NCBI GenBank assembly: GCA_965183855.1
Contig: CBCYMI010000042.1
Location: forward strand, 23,250 to 87,249
Direction: 5' to 3'
Length of the DNA stretch: 64,000 nt
Source of the DNA: CBCYMI01 sp965183855
GTDB lineage: Bacteria > Pseudomonadota > Alphaproteobacteria > Caulobacterales > Maricaulaceae
The first letter of the stretch is position 1. Every line of letters begins with the position of its first letter. The notes below the pieces were generated by a model, which saw nothing but the letters and a program-made list of their open reading frames with translations, ran no database searches and was not told where the DNA came from. Shown piece after piece: positions 7,883-15,531 of this stretch. The translations under genes were made by a program, and so were the position numbers.

Positions 7883-8753
7883 ACGACTTAGAATTGCCAT
7901 ACAAAAATCTGGCCGACTATCAGATAAAAGCTTATCCTTGTTAAAACAGGCAGGCTGTCAAATTCAAATTCATAAAAACACATTTTTTTATCGAATAGAT
8001 GATTTACCTATTGATCTTCTTTTAGTTCGTGATGATGATATTACAGGATTTGTTTCCCAAGGAATTGTAGATTTTGGAATTATTGGTCTGAATTCCTATC
8101 AGGAATATCTATTGTCAAATAAAAGACATGAAACCAGAATTTCAATGAAGCTTAGTTTTTCATCCTGTCATTTAAATATTGCAGGTCCTGAAAGAGTTAA
8201 AATAAATAATTTATCAGAACTCAACACACTAAAAATTGCGACATCTTATCCTTATATTTTAAAAGCTTTTTTACAAAAGCACCAGATTAGCGCCACCATT
8301 GTCAAAATGCATGGTGCTCTTGAACTTGCTCCCAGGCTAAAAATTGCAGACCTAATTTGCGACCTGGTCTCTACTGGGGCGACACTAAAGGCACATAATT
8401 TATATTCCATAAAAACCATTATGAAAAGTGAGGCTATTTTAATTCAACATTCCAGATTAAATACAGCAAAACAAAAAATTGCAGATATGCTCATTCCACG
8501 TTTTAACGGAATTATCGCATCTCAAGATACAAAATACATTATGCTAAATGCGCCTAGAAATGCAATTGATACAATTACCAGTTTATTGCCTGGTTCAGAT
8601 GCTCCTACAATTATGACATTATCAAATACAGACCAACAAATCGCAATTCATGCCGTTTGCAGAGAAAATATTTTCTGGAAAACACTTGAAGATCTGAAGT
8701 CTGCTGGAGCTTCTTCCATTCTAGTTATTCCTATTGAAAAAATGATGGTTTAA
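7872..8753 (+). CDS. hisG: ATP phosphoribosyltransferase, long form
   Basis: First step of histidine synthesis: ATP + PRPP to phosphoribosyl-ATP. At 293 residues this is the long, single-subunit HisG with its own C-terminal ACT-like regulatory domain (about residues 220-293), so no HisZ partner is needed. Landmarks are LRIAIQKSGRLSDKS at the start, DLLLVRDDDITGFVSQGIVDFGIIGLN, and the PRPP-loop region DLICDLVSTGATLKAHNL. It is the normal target of histidine feedback inhibition through the C-terminal domain. It starts inside the end of hisR and is followed 3 bases later by hisD. Many alphaproteobacteria use the short HisG/HisZ pair, so the long form supports a foreign origin of the operon. Confidence 0.96.
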   Translation: MPLERLRIAIQKSGRLSDKSLSLLKQAGCQIQIHKNTFFYRIDDLPIDLLLVRDDDITGFVSQGIVDFGIIGLNSYQEYLLSNKRHETRISMKLSFSSCHLNIAGPERVKINNLSELNTLKIATSYPYILKAFLQKHQISATIVKMHGALELAPRLKIADLICDLVSTGATLKAHNLYSIKTIMKSEAILIQHSRLNTAKQKIADMLIPRFNGIIASQDTKYIMLNAPRNAIDTITSLLPGSDAPTIMTLSNTDQQIAIHAVCRENIFWKTLEDLKSAGASSILVIPIEKMMV

Positions 8754-8756
8754 ATC

Positions 8757-10067
8757 ATGCAAATTATACCTTATAAGACGATTCTTGATACACAAACTCT
8801 AGATTCTTTTTTTGAACGTCCCTGTCTTAAAATAAAAGATCAGGTATTAAAAACCGTAAAATCTATTTTTGCGTCCGTAGAAGAGAAAGGGGATCAAGCC
8901 GTTCGTGCCTTTACAAGGCAATATGATCATATTGAATTAGACAAGATTAAATATCTCTGTTCAGCATTTAACCATTCTGATTTAACAAATAAAGAAAAAA
9001 AAGCCATTCACTATGCCATTAAGAATATAAGCTGTTTTCATCAAGCTATTAAACCAATTCCTGTCAAAGTTGAAACACGTCCAGGGATTAATTGCCAGCA
9101 AATCTGGCGAGCGCTTGATTGTATTGGTCTTTATATTCCAGCTGGAAACGCAGCTTTGATTTCAACCTTATTAATGCTTGTTATTCCAGCTCAACTCGCA
9201 GGAGTTAAGAATATTATACTTATGACACCTCCTCAATCCAAAGGAAATCTGGTTCATCCTGCAATTATTTATACTTGCCAAATTTTGGGGTTAAACCATA
9301 TTTTCCTTGCAGGCGGAGCACAAGCCATAGCAGCAATGACATTTGGAACAAAAACCATTCCAAAAGTTGACAAGATTTTTGGTCCTGGAAATCAATGGGT
9401 AGATTGTGCAAAACGCTATGCAATTACATTACCCTCCGCCCCCCTCATTGATCTCCCAGCGGGACCTTCTGAAGTTATGATTGTCGCAGACGAAAAAGCA
9501 AATCCTGATTTTATTGCGTCTGACTTGTTAGCCCAAGCAGAACATGACCCGTTAGCACAAGTTATTTTAGTTTGTTTCTCGCATGCATTTGCACAAAATA
9601 TAATTCTAAAAATGAACCAGCAAATCAGGACGCTTAATCGAAAAACAATTATTAAACAAGCATTGTTATCAGCAAAATCAGTAATTGTTGACCATATTAA
9701 TCAAGCAATCAAACTTGCTAATTTTTATGCGCCAGAACATTTAATTTTAAATCTTGAACATGCAGAACTCCTCATTCCCAAAATTCATCATGCAGGCTCT
9801 ATTTTTATTGGTGCCTACACACCTGAATCTGCTGGAGATTATGCTTCTGGAACCAATCATGTCTTACCTACAAATAAAGAAGCTAGGAGATATTCAGGTC
9901 TATCAACACAAAGCTTTATGAAATCTATGACGGTTCAATCTATCAGTCCTGAAGGATTATTAGATTTAGGACCTATTGTAAAAACACTGGCTCAAATTGA
10001 AGGTCTGGACGCTCATGCACATTCAATTTCTGTTCGCTTGAAGACAATCAGGAGCTCTCTTAAATGA
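8757..10067 (+). CDS. hisD: Histidinol dehydrogenase
   Basis: Zn2+ enzyme that oxidises L-histidinol to histidine in two NAD+-dependent steps, the end of the pathway. At 436 residues it has the usual length. It shows IYIPAGNAALISTLLM, AGGAQAIAAMTFGT, IFGPGNQWVDCAKR, IDLPAGPSEVMIVAD, LLAQAEHDP and DYASGTNHVLPT, the last with the catalytic His. The stop overlaps the next start by four bases (ATGA at 10064-10067), indicating translational coupling with the hisC-hisB fusion gene. Confidence 0.97.
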   Translation: MQIIPYKTILDTQTLDSFFERPCLKIKDQVLKTVKSIFASVEEKGDQAVRAFTRQYDHIELDKIKYLCSAFNHSDLTNKEKKAIHYAIKNISCFHQAIKPIPVKVETRPGINCQQIWRALDCIGLYIPAGNAALISTLLMLVIPAQLAGVKNIILMTPPQSKGNLVHPAIIYTCQILGLNHIFLAGGAQAIAAMTFGTKTIPKVDKIFGPGNQWVDCAKRYAITLPSAPLIDLPAGPSEVMIVADEKANPDFIASDLLAQAEHDPLAQVILVCFSHAFAQNIILKMNQQIRTLNRKTIIKQALLSAKSVIVDHINQAIKLANFYAPEHLILNLEHAELLIPKIHHAGSIFIGAYTPESAGDYASGTNHVLPTNKEARRYSGLSTQSFMKSMTVQSISPEGLLDLGPIVKTLAQIEGLDAHAHSISVRLKTIRSSLK

Positions 10068-11689
10068 ATCTGGATATTAAAAACATGGTCAGACCAGAGA
10101 TTTTGGCATTAAAGCCCTATTCAGTATCTCCTATACACCCTCAAGAAAATTTGCGCCTACATGCAAATGAAAACAGGTTTTGTGATGGAGTCAATAGTCG
10201 ATATCCAGACATAGAGCAAATAAACTTAACCCGTCGACTTGGACAATATTATCAAATTAATCCTGAAAACCTTCTGATAAGTCGAGGAAGTAGCGATGGG
10301 ATTGATATATTATGCAGAACGTTTCTACATCCTGGTCTTGATAGTATATTATGTTTTTCTCCAGGGTTCGAGATGTATAAAATGTTGGCTCATATTCAAG
10401 GAGCTTCTGTTTTTGAGTTTCCCTTAACGGATCAATTTGAAATTGATTTTCCTGCCTTAAACAAAACGCTTAAACAGAATACAAAGATAAAACTAGTGTT
10501 TTTCTGTACGCCACATAACCCTTCAGGAAATATCATTGATCCAGAAAGTCTTCTTGCATTTACCAAACAGCATTTTGACAGGCTAATTATTATAGATGAA
10601 GCGTATATTGAATTTTCTGAATGTGAAAGCTTGATTTCAAAAATAGCAGATTATCCTAACCTGATCATTCTAAGAACACTCTCAAAAGCATTAGGACTGG
10701 CAGGATGTCGTATTGGGTGTTTGATGGCAAATAAGGAAATTATTAAATATGCTAAAAAAACACTGCCTCCTTACGCAGTATCAACACCCTCTATTCATGC
10801 GGTCTTAAAAGCACTCACGCCAGCTGGAATTGTACGAATTAAAAACAATATATCAGAAATTATCAAAGCTCGAAATGCCTTAAAGAACAAGCTTGAAAAA
10901 CATGATCAGGTTATTGACATTCTCCCAAGTAATGCAAATTTTCTGCTTGTTCGATTTAAAAATGCAGAGCAAATTTTTTATCAATTAATACAAGCTGGAA
11001 TATATGTACGAGATCTACGTAATTCTATTAAAAATGGGTTGCGAATTACAATTGGTTCTTCTTCTGATCATGCTATTTTACTAAATGCATTAAGGATAAA
11101 AACACCTCTTTTTACCGATCGAATTGCAAAACTGGAACGAACCACAAAAGAAACCAGCATTTATACAGAAGTCAATCTAGATAAAGAAGATCCCATTCAG
11201 ATTTCAACAGGAATTGGTTTTTTTGATCACATGCTTGAACTTGTTTCAAAACATAGTTCTATTTCCATAAATATTTTTACAAAAGGAGATCTTCATATTG
11301 ATCCTCATCATACGATTGAAGATACAATGCTTGCTTTGGGAAAAGCACTTCGTCAAGCATTAGGAGACAAACACGGAATTCATCGTTATGGATTTAGCTT
11401 ACCTATGGATGAGGCAAAAGCTGAAGTATTACTAGATTTAAGCGGGCGTGCCTTCTGTCAAATGGAAGGATATTTTACAGCTTCCATGCTTGGTCAATTC
11501 CCAACAGAAATGATTTTTCATGCCTTTCAGAGTCTCTCTTTGAGTTTAAATGCAAGCATACATGTTAAATTCAAAGGAAAAAATGATCATCATAAAGCAG
11601 AAAGTGCTTTTAAGGCTTTAGCATATTGTTTGAAAATGGCGTGTAAGAAACAAGGAAATACGCTTCCATCTACAAAAGGAGTTTTATAA
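10064..11689 (+). CDS. hisCB: HisC-HisB fusion: histidinol-phosphate aminotransferase / imidazoleglycerol-phosphate dehydratase
   Basis: One continuous 541-residue frame with two enzymes. Residues 1-345 are HisC, a PLP class II aminotransferase: LHANEN at 32-37, SRGSSDGID near 73, CTPHNPSGN near 148, DEAY at 178-181, and SKALGLAGCRIG with PLP lysine K208. Residues about 355-541 are imidazoleglycerol-phosphate dehydratase with FFDHMLE (387-393), HHTIED (415-420) and DHHKAES (508-514), ending in PSTKGVL as in stand-alone HisB. The link is only about ten residues. The enterobacterial HisB fusion joins the dehydratase to a phosphatase; here its partner is the aminotransferase. The two activities catalyse the consecutive steps 7 and 8. 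No stop or homopolymer tract at the join suggests an artefact. Confidence 0.93.
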   Translation: MNLDIKNMVRPEILALKPYSVSPIHPQENLRLHANENRFCDGVNSRYPDIEQINLTRRLGQYYQINPENLLISRGSSDGIDILCRTFLHPGLDSILCFSPGFEMYKMLAHIQGASVFEFPLTDQFEIDFPALNKTLKQNTKIKLVFFCTPHNPSGNIIDPESLLAFTKQHFDRLIIIDEAYIEFSECESLISKIADYPNLIILRTLSKALGLAGCRIGCLMANKEIIKYAKKTLPPYAVSTPSIHAVLKALTPAGIVRIKNNISEIIKARNALKNKLEKHDQVIDILPSNANFLLVRFKNAEQIFYQLIQAGIYVRDLRNSIKNGLRITIGSSSDHAILLNALRIKTPLFTDRIAKLERTTKETSIYTEVNLDKEDPIQISTGIGFFDHMLELVSKHSSISINIFTKGDLHIDPHHTIEDTMLALGKALRQALGDKHGIHRYGFSLPMDEAKAEVLLDLSGRAFCQMEGYFTASMLGQFPTEMIFHAFQSLSLSLNASIHVKFKGKNDHHKAESAFKALAYCLKMACKKQGNTLPSTKGVL

Positions 11690-12279
11690 TGGAAGTTGCA
11701 ATTATCAATACTGGATGCGCTAATATCAACTCTGTATATTTTGCTCTAAAGCGTCTTGGCATCTGCGCACTTATTACGCAAGATCAGACAGAAATCAACT
11801 GTTCTGATCGCGTTATATTGCCAGGGGTCGGTTCAGCAGAAAAAGCCATGAACCAATTATCAGAACTGAACCTTATTCCTTGCATAAAATCCTTAACTCA
11901 ACCTGTTTTGGGAATTTGTCTTGGCATGCAATTATTTTATCGCTCCACGGAAGAAGGAAACATAAACTGTCTTGGAATTATTGATGAAGAAATCAAACGT
12001 TTTGCATTACCTTCCTCTTATTCAATTCCTCATTCAGGCTGGAATGATCTTAAAATCCTCCATCCAACATCCTTATTCAAAAATATTCATCATCATGATG
12101 TTTATTTTGTTCACACTTATTACGCTCCCTTGTCAAAAACAACAATTGCATCTGTACAATATGGCATTGAATTTACAGCCTGCATGCAATTTAAAAACTT
12201 TATAGGATGCCAATTTCATCCAGAATGCTCTGGGCAGACAGGATCTAAAATTCTATCTAATTTTTTGGAAATCACATGA
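11689..12279 (+). CDS. hisH: Imidazole glycerol phosphate synthase, glutaminase subunit
   Basis: Class I glutamine amidotransferase that supplies ammonia to HisF. At 196 residues it shows the oxyanion strand PGVGSAEKAM, the nucleophile motif LGICLGMQLFY with the catalytic Cys, and the His-x-Glu part of the triad in GCQFHPECSG near the end. Start and upstream stop share a base (TAATG at 11687-11691), so it is translated directly after the HisC-HisB protein. It forms a complex with HisF, encoded two genes downstream. Confidence 0.95.
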   Translation: MEVAIINTGCANINSVYFALKRLGICALITQDQTEINCSDRVILPGVGSAEKAMNQLSELNLIPCIKSLTQPVLGICLGMQLFYRSTEEGNINCLGIIDEEIKRFALPSSYSIPHSGWNDLKILHPTSLFKNIHHHDVYFVHTYYAPLSKTTIASVQYGIEFTACMQFKNFIGCQFHPECSGQTGSKILSNFLEIT

Positions 12280-13004
12280 TTATTTATCCAGCTATAGACC
12301 TAATAAATGGACAGTGTGTTCGTCTGACAAATGGTAAGTTTGAAAGCCAAAAACACTATCATGCCCTTCCTGTTCAACAAGCGATGGAATTTAAAAAGAA
12401 AGGAACGGAATGGCTTCATATTATTGATTTAGACGGTGCAAAATCTGGTCAATTCAAGCAAGGAGAATTAATCAAAGAGATTGCCAACAAAACAAATTTA
12501 AAGATTCAAACAGGCGGAGGCATTCGCAGTCTTAAAGAAATTGAAATCTTGTTAAATTCAGGAATTAAAAGAGTTATTATTGGATCCTTACCTGTTAAAC
12601 AACCAGAGTTTCTTGACAGAATTTTTAACCATTTTGATCCTGAGAATATCATGCTTGCTCTTGATGTCGTATTTAAGAAAAATACATTTATGATCTCCAT
12701 TCATGGTTGGCAAGACACACTTGATTTGACGCTATATGATGCCATAAATTCACTATCAAATACAAAAATCAAGCATATTCTGGTTACAGATATTTCACGT
12801 GATGGCTTATTAAAAGGGTCCAATATATCTCTTTACCAAACCCTTAATCCGTATTTTCCAAAATTTTCCATTCAGGCATCTGGAGGCATTACGAGTATAT
12901 CTGATATAAAACAGCTCCAAAAAACCAATATTCAAGGACTGGTCATTGGAAAAGCATTTTATGAAAACACCCTTGATCTGACAGAAACTCTAAAAATAGT
13001 ATAA
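12276..13004 (+). CDS. hisA: Phosphoribosylformimino-AICAR-phosphate isomerase
   Basis: TIM-barrel isomerase that opens the ribose of ProFAR to PRFAR (step 4). It has 242 residues. The duplicated half-barrel phosphate sites are visible: IYPAIDLINGQCVRL with the catalytic Asp at the start, TGGGIRSLKEIEILLNSGI for the first half, LVTDISRDGLLKG with the second catalytic Asp, and ASGGITSISDIKQL for the second half. It overlaps hisH by ATGA at 12276-12279. Confidence 0.96.
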   Translation: MIIYPAIDLINGQCVRLTNGKFESQKHYHALPVQQAMEFKKKGTEWLHIIDLDGAKSGQFKQGELIKEIANKTNLKIQTGGGIRSLKEIEILLNSGIKRVIIGSLPVKQPEFLDRIFNHFDPENIMLALDVVFKKNTFMISIHGWQDTLDLTLYDAINSLSNTKIKHILVTDISRDGLLKGSNISLYQTLNPYFPKFSIQASGGITSISDIKQLQKTNIQGLVIGKAFYENTLDLTETLKIV

Positions 13005-13015
13005 GGTGTACAAAC

Positions 13016-13783
13016 ATGCTCAAAAAACGAATTATTCCTTGCCTTGATGTCAAATGTGGTCTGGTGGTTAAAGGAGTCCAATTCAAAAAACATCAGCAAG
13101 TTGGAGACCCAATTGAACGGGCACAATACTATGCAAAAAATGGTGCTGATGAATTGGTGTTTTATGATATTAGTGCCAGTTTAGAAAACAGATCCATAGG
13201 ACTTAACTGGATTGAAAATATCCGAAAAGTAATTGATATTCCTTTTTGTGTTGCAGGAGGAGTTCGAACTTTAGAACAAGCTGAAAATTGTCTAAAACAT
13301 GGTGCTGATAAAATTTCTATCAACACACCAGCAATAGAAAACCCTCATCTCATTAATGAACTGGCAACCGCTTTTGGATCTCAATGTATTGTGGTAGGAA
13401 TTGATAGTTTGAAAACAAAAAACACGAGTTATATTTGCAAAAATACAGGGTGTGCAGATAAAATGGAAATCTTGGAAAGAACTTCTATTAGTTGGGCAAA
13501 AGAGGCTGTTTACAGAGGCGCTGGTGAAATTGTTCTCAATTGTATGAACCAAGACGGCATGCAGGCAGGATATGATATCGAACAATTAGCAGAGATACAA
13601 AAACAAATAACCGTTCCTCTTATTGCAAGTGGAGGAGCTGGCAAAAAAGAAGATTTTAAACAGGTTTTTAAACAGGCACATATTGATGGCGCTCTTGCTG
13701 CAAGTGTTTTTCATTCTGGCAGTTTAACCATTCCTGAATTAAAATCCTGGCTATATTCTGAAAACATTGAGGTAAGACGATGA
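13016..13783 (+). CDS. hisF: Imidazole glycerol phosphate synthase, cyclase subunit
   Basis: TIM-barrel cyclase that uses ammonia from HisH to make imidazole-glycerol phosphate and AICAR. It has 255 residues, with RIIPCLDVKCGLVVKGVQF (catalytic Asp), DELVFYDISAS, VAGGVRTLEQAENCLKHGADK and NCMNQDGMQAGYD with the second catalytic Asp. One phosphate loop is IASGGAGKKEDF. AAGGTG lies upstream of the ATG. It overlaps hisIE by ATGA at 13780-13783. Confidence 0.96.
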   Translation: MLKKRIIPCLDVKCGLVVKGVQFKKHQQVGDPIERAQYYAKNGADELVFYDISASLENRSIGLNWIENIRKVIDIPFCVAGGVRTLEQAENCLKHGADKISINTPAIENPHLINELATAFGSQCIVVGIDSLKTKNTSYICKNTGCADKMEILERTSISWAKEAVYRGAGEIVLNCMNQDGMQAGYDIEQLAEIQKQITVPLIASGGAGKKEDFKQVFKQAHIDGALAASVFHSGSLTIPELKSWLYSENIEVRR

Positions 13784-14433
13784 CTGAAATCAGTATAAAT
13801 CAACTTAACTGGAAAAAAGGAAAAGGTCTTTTACCTGCCATTATACAAGATTTTAAAACAAACAGAGTTTTAATGCTTGGTTATATGGATAAAACAGCTT
13901 TAAAATTAACGCTTGAGAAAAAGACTGTCTGTTTTTATTCACGAACCCGTCAAACCTATTGGCAAAAGGGGGAAACTTCTGGAAACTATCTCTTATTAAA
14001 GGAAATAAGCCTCGATTGTGATAAAGATTGCTTGCTAATTAAAGCAGAACCTTCAGGTCCTGTTTGTCATCTTCAATTTGATACCTGTTTTGCAGAAAAA
14101 AATCCACATACTAATCTTTATTTTCTCCATATACTCGAACACATTATTGAGAACCGTAAATCCGAAAAACCTTCAACAAGCTATACAGCAAATCTGTTCT
14201 CAAAAGGAATTGAATATATATCTCAGAAGCTAGGAGAAGAAGGTGTTGAAACAGCTCTTGCGGGGGTAAAACCTAAACATGATCAACACCTAACAGAAGA
14301 AGCGGCAGATCTGATTTATCACCTTCTGGTATTATTAAATGCACATAATCATCGTTTATCAGATGTGATTTCTGTCTTGAAAAAGCGTTCTATCAACCCA
14401 AAAACTGAACATAACCCTGTCTCATTTCTATAA
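13780..14433 (+). CDS. hisIE: Bifunctional phosphoribosyl-AMP cyclohydrolase / phosphoribosyl-ATP pyrophosphatase
   Basis: Two-domain enzyme for steps 2 and 3. Residues 1-110 are HisI: MLGYMDKTALKLTLE, FYSRTRQTYWQKGETSGN and the metal-binding DCDKDCLLIKAEPSGPVCH region. Residues about 115-217 are HisE, with EYISQKLGEEGVETALAG and EEAADLIYHLLVLL (Glu and Asp metal ligands). The HisI-HisE fusion is usual in enterobacteria and Bacteroidetes, while many alphaproteobacteria keep hisI and hisE separate, another hint that the operon was imported whole. It is the last gene of the operon. Confidence 0.95.
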   Translation: MTEISINQLNWKKGKGLLPAIIQDFKTNRVLMLGYMDKTALKLTLEKKTVCFYSRTRQTYWQKGETSGNYLLLKEISLDCDKDCLLIKAEPSGPVCHLQFDTCFAEKNPHTNLYFLHILEHIIENRKSEKPSTSYTANLFSKGIEYISQKLGEEGVETALAGVKPKHDQHLTEEAADLIYHLLVLLNAHNHRLSDVISVLKKRSINPKTEHNPVSFL

Positions 14434-14457
14434 CATGTTTTTTCTTTAATACTCCTG

Positions 14458-14500
14458 TTTGTGCTATCTATTATAAATAGATATAGGAAGATAACACAAA
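14458..14500. other. Hairpin after hisIE
   Basis: TTTGTGCTATCT pairs with AGATAACACAAA (11 of 12), with an alternative inner dyad TATCTATT/AATAGATA. It begins 24 bases after the hisIE stop. There is no T-run on either strand, so it is better seen as an RNA 3'-end structure than as an intrinsic terminator. Confidence 0.4.
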
Positions 14501-14799
14501 ATATATAGTTAGAAAAATATAATATAAAATATTATCCAATCATACTATTAATAAATTACCTTTACTATATTTCAATCTATTTTCAAAATCTAGAAAATCA
14601 TCATTTTATAATTTATAAGACAGCCTATTTAAAAATTTTTTATTTAAAGGAATATATTTCCTTAACCCAAGAAATTCATACTGATCCTGAAATATATCAT
14701 ATTTGTCGCAAATCTGTTACTAATCTGTTATATTTTTGATATAAATTTTAATTATATAGCTCATTACGTGCTGATATAAAGAAATATTGAAAGTCATAT

Positions 14800-15198
14800 G
14801 AATAAAAATTGTTTAGATCAAGCAATGACTTGCATTAATCTAAAAGAGACACAATTGACAGGAATTGAGTTTAATTATCATCAATATTTTAATTTCCTTT
14901 AGATAGATTTATCCTTGGCTCAAACCTTACATATGTTAATGGAAGCTATAATAGACTTATCAACAGGCAAAAACGCTCTCTACAGAAACAGTCCAAAACT
15001 CTTGCAAGCCTATCAATTGGATATGAAACAAGACTCTTTGATTTAAGGTTTGCTATAATTTATCGCGATAATTATCCAGATGCAATCGATTATGCTGGAA
15101 AAGGTAAAGGTTTGTTTGTCAAGAATGATTTCCAGATGGATCTAACGGTCAAATATCAACGAACAGATCCGTTCAAAATCTCTCCAGAGCTATCTTAA
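14800..15198 (+). pseudogene. TonB-dependent receptor C-terminal fossil
   Basis: Two adjacent frames give receptor-like barrel strands: first NLKETQLTGIEFNYHQYF ending in a TAG near 14900, then after a shift GSNLTYVNGSYNRLINRQ, SLSIGYETRLFDLRFAIIY and KNDFQMDLTVKYQ, stopping at 15196-15198. Patterns such as LTGIEFNY and GSNLTYVNGSY are typical of the last third of TonB-dependent receptors. The 5' two thirds and the final strand are missing. The fossil touches a phytase fossil, which fits a former phytate or phosphate uptake unit. Confidence 0.6.
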
Positions 15199-15389
15199 TC
15201 GATCATGTAAATTCCAATACTGGACTTACGGCAGATTTGGAAGGTATTACATTATACAAACATCGAAACGCAGGGTATTTAATTGCTTCTTCTCAAGGAA
15301 ATAATAGTTATATAATTTATAACCGTCTTGGAAATAATAAATTCAAGAAGAGTTTAAAAAGATTCAACAGCTTTATACGATTATTTTAG
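15195..15389 (+). pseudogene. Beta-propeller phytase fossil
   Basis: A 64-codon frame contains TADLEGITLYKHRNAGYLIA and SSQGNNSYIIYNRLGNNKF, matching the beta-propeller (3-)phytase pattern ADxEGxTxYY...GYLIASSQGNNSxxxYxR. A full phytase has more than 300 residues, so only about one and a half blades survive. There is no start signal. The adjacent receptor fossil suggests the pair was lost together. Confidence 0.72.
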
Positions 15390-15437
15390 AATATTAAACT
15401 CAAAAAAGCATGGTTATTTAATTTCTAACCTGACCAT

Positions 15438-15478
15438 AAAGCCCTGTGAATCTAGTTTTTCTATATTCACAGGGCTTT
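15438..15478. terminator. Bidirectional-type terminator downstream of katG
   Basis: AAAGCCCTGTGAAT (15438-15451) and ATTCACAGGGCTTT (15465-15478) form a perfect 14-bp stem with a 13-base loop. The plus side continues TTATAACTTTT, the minus side only a short T stretch. It lies 53 bases past the katG stop and probably ends katG transcription; in the plus direction it would end the fossil receptor/phytase unit. Confidence 0.8.
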
Positions 15479-15531
15479 TATAACTTTTGAGTTTCTATTG
15501 CAGATTGATATTAAAATATATTTTTTAAGAT

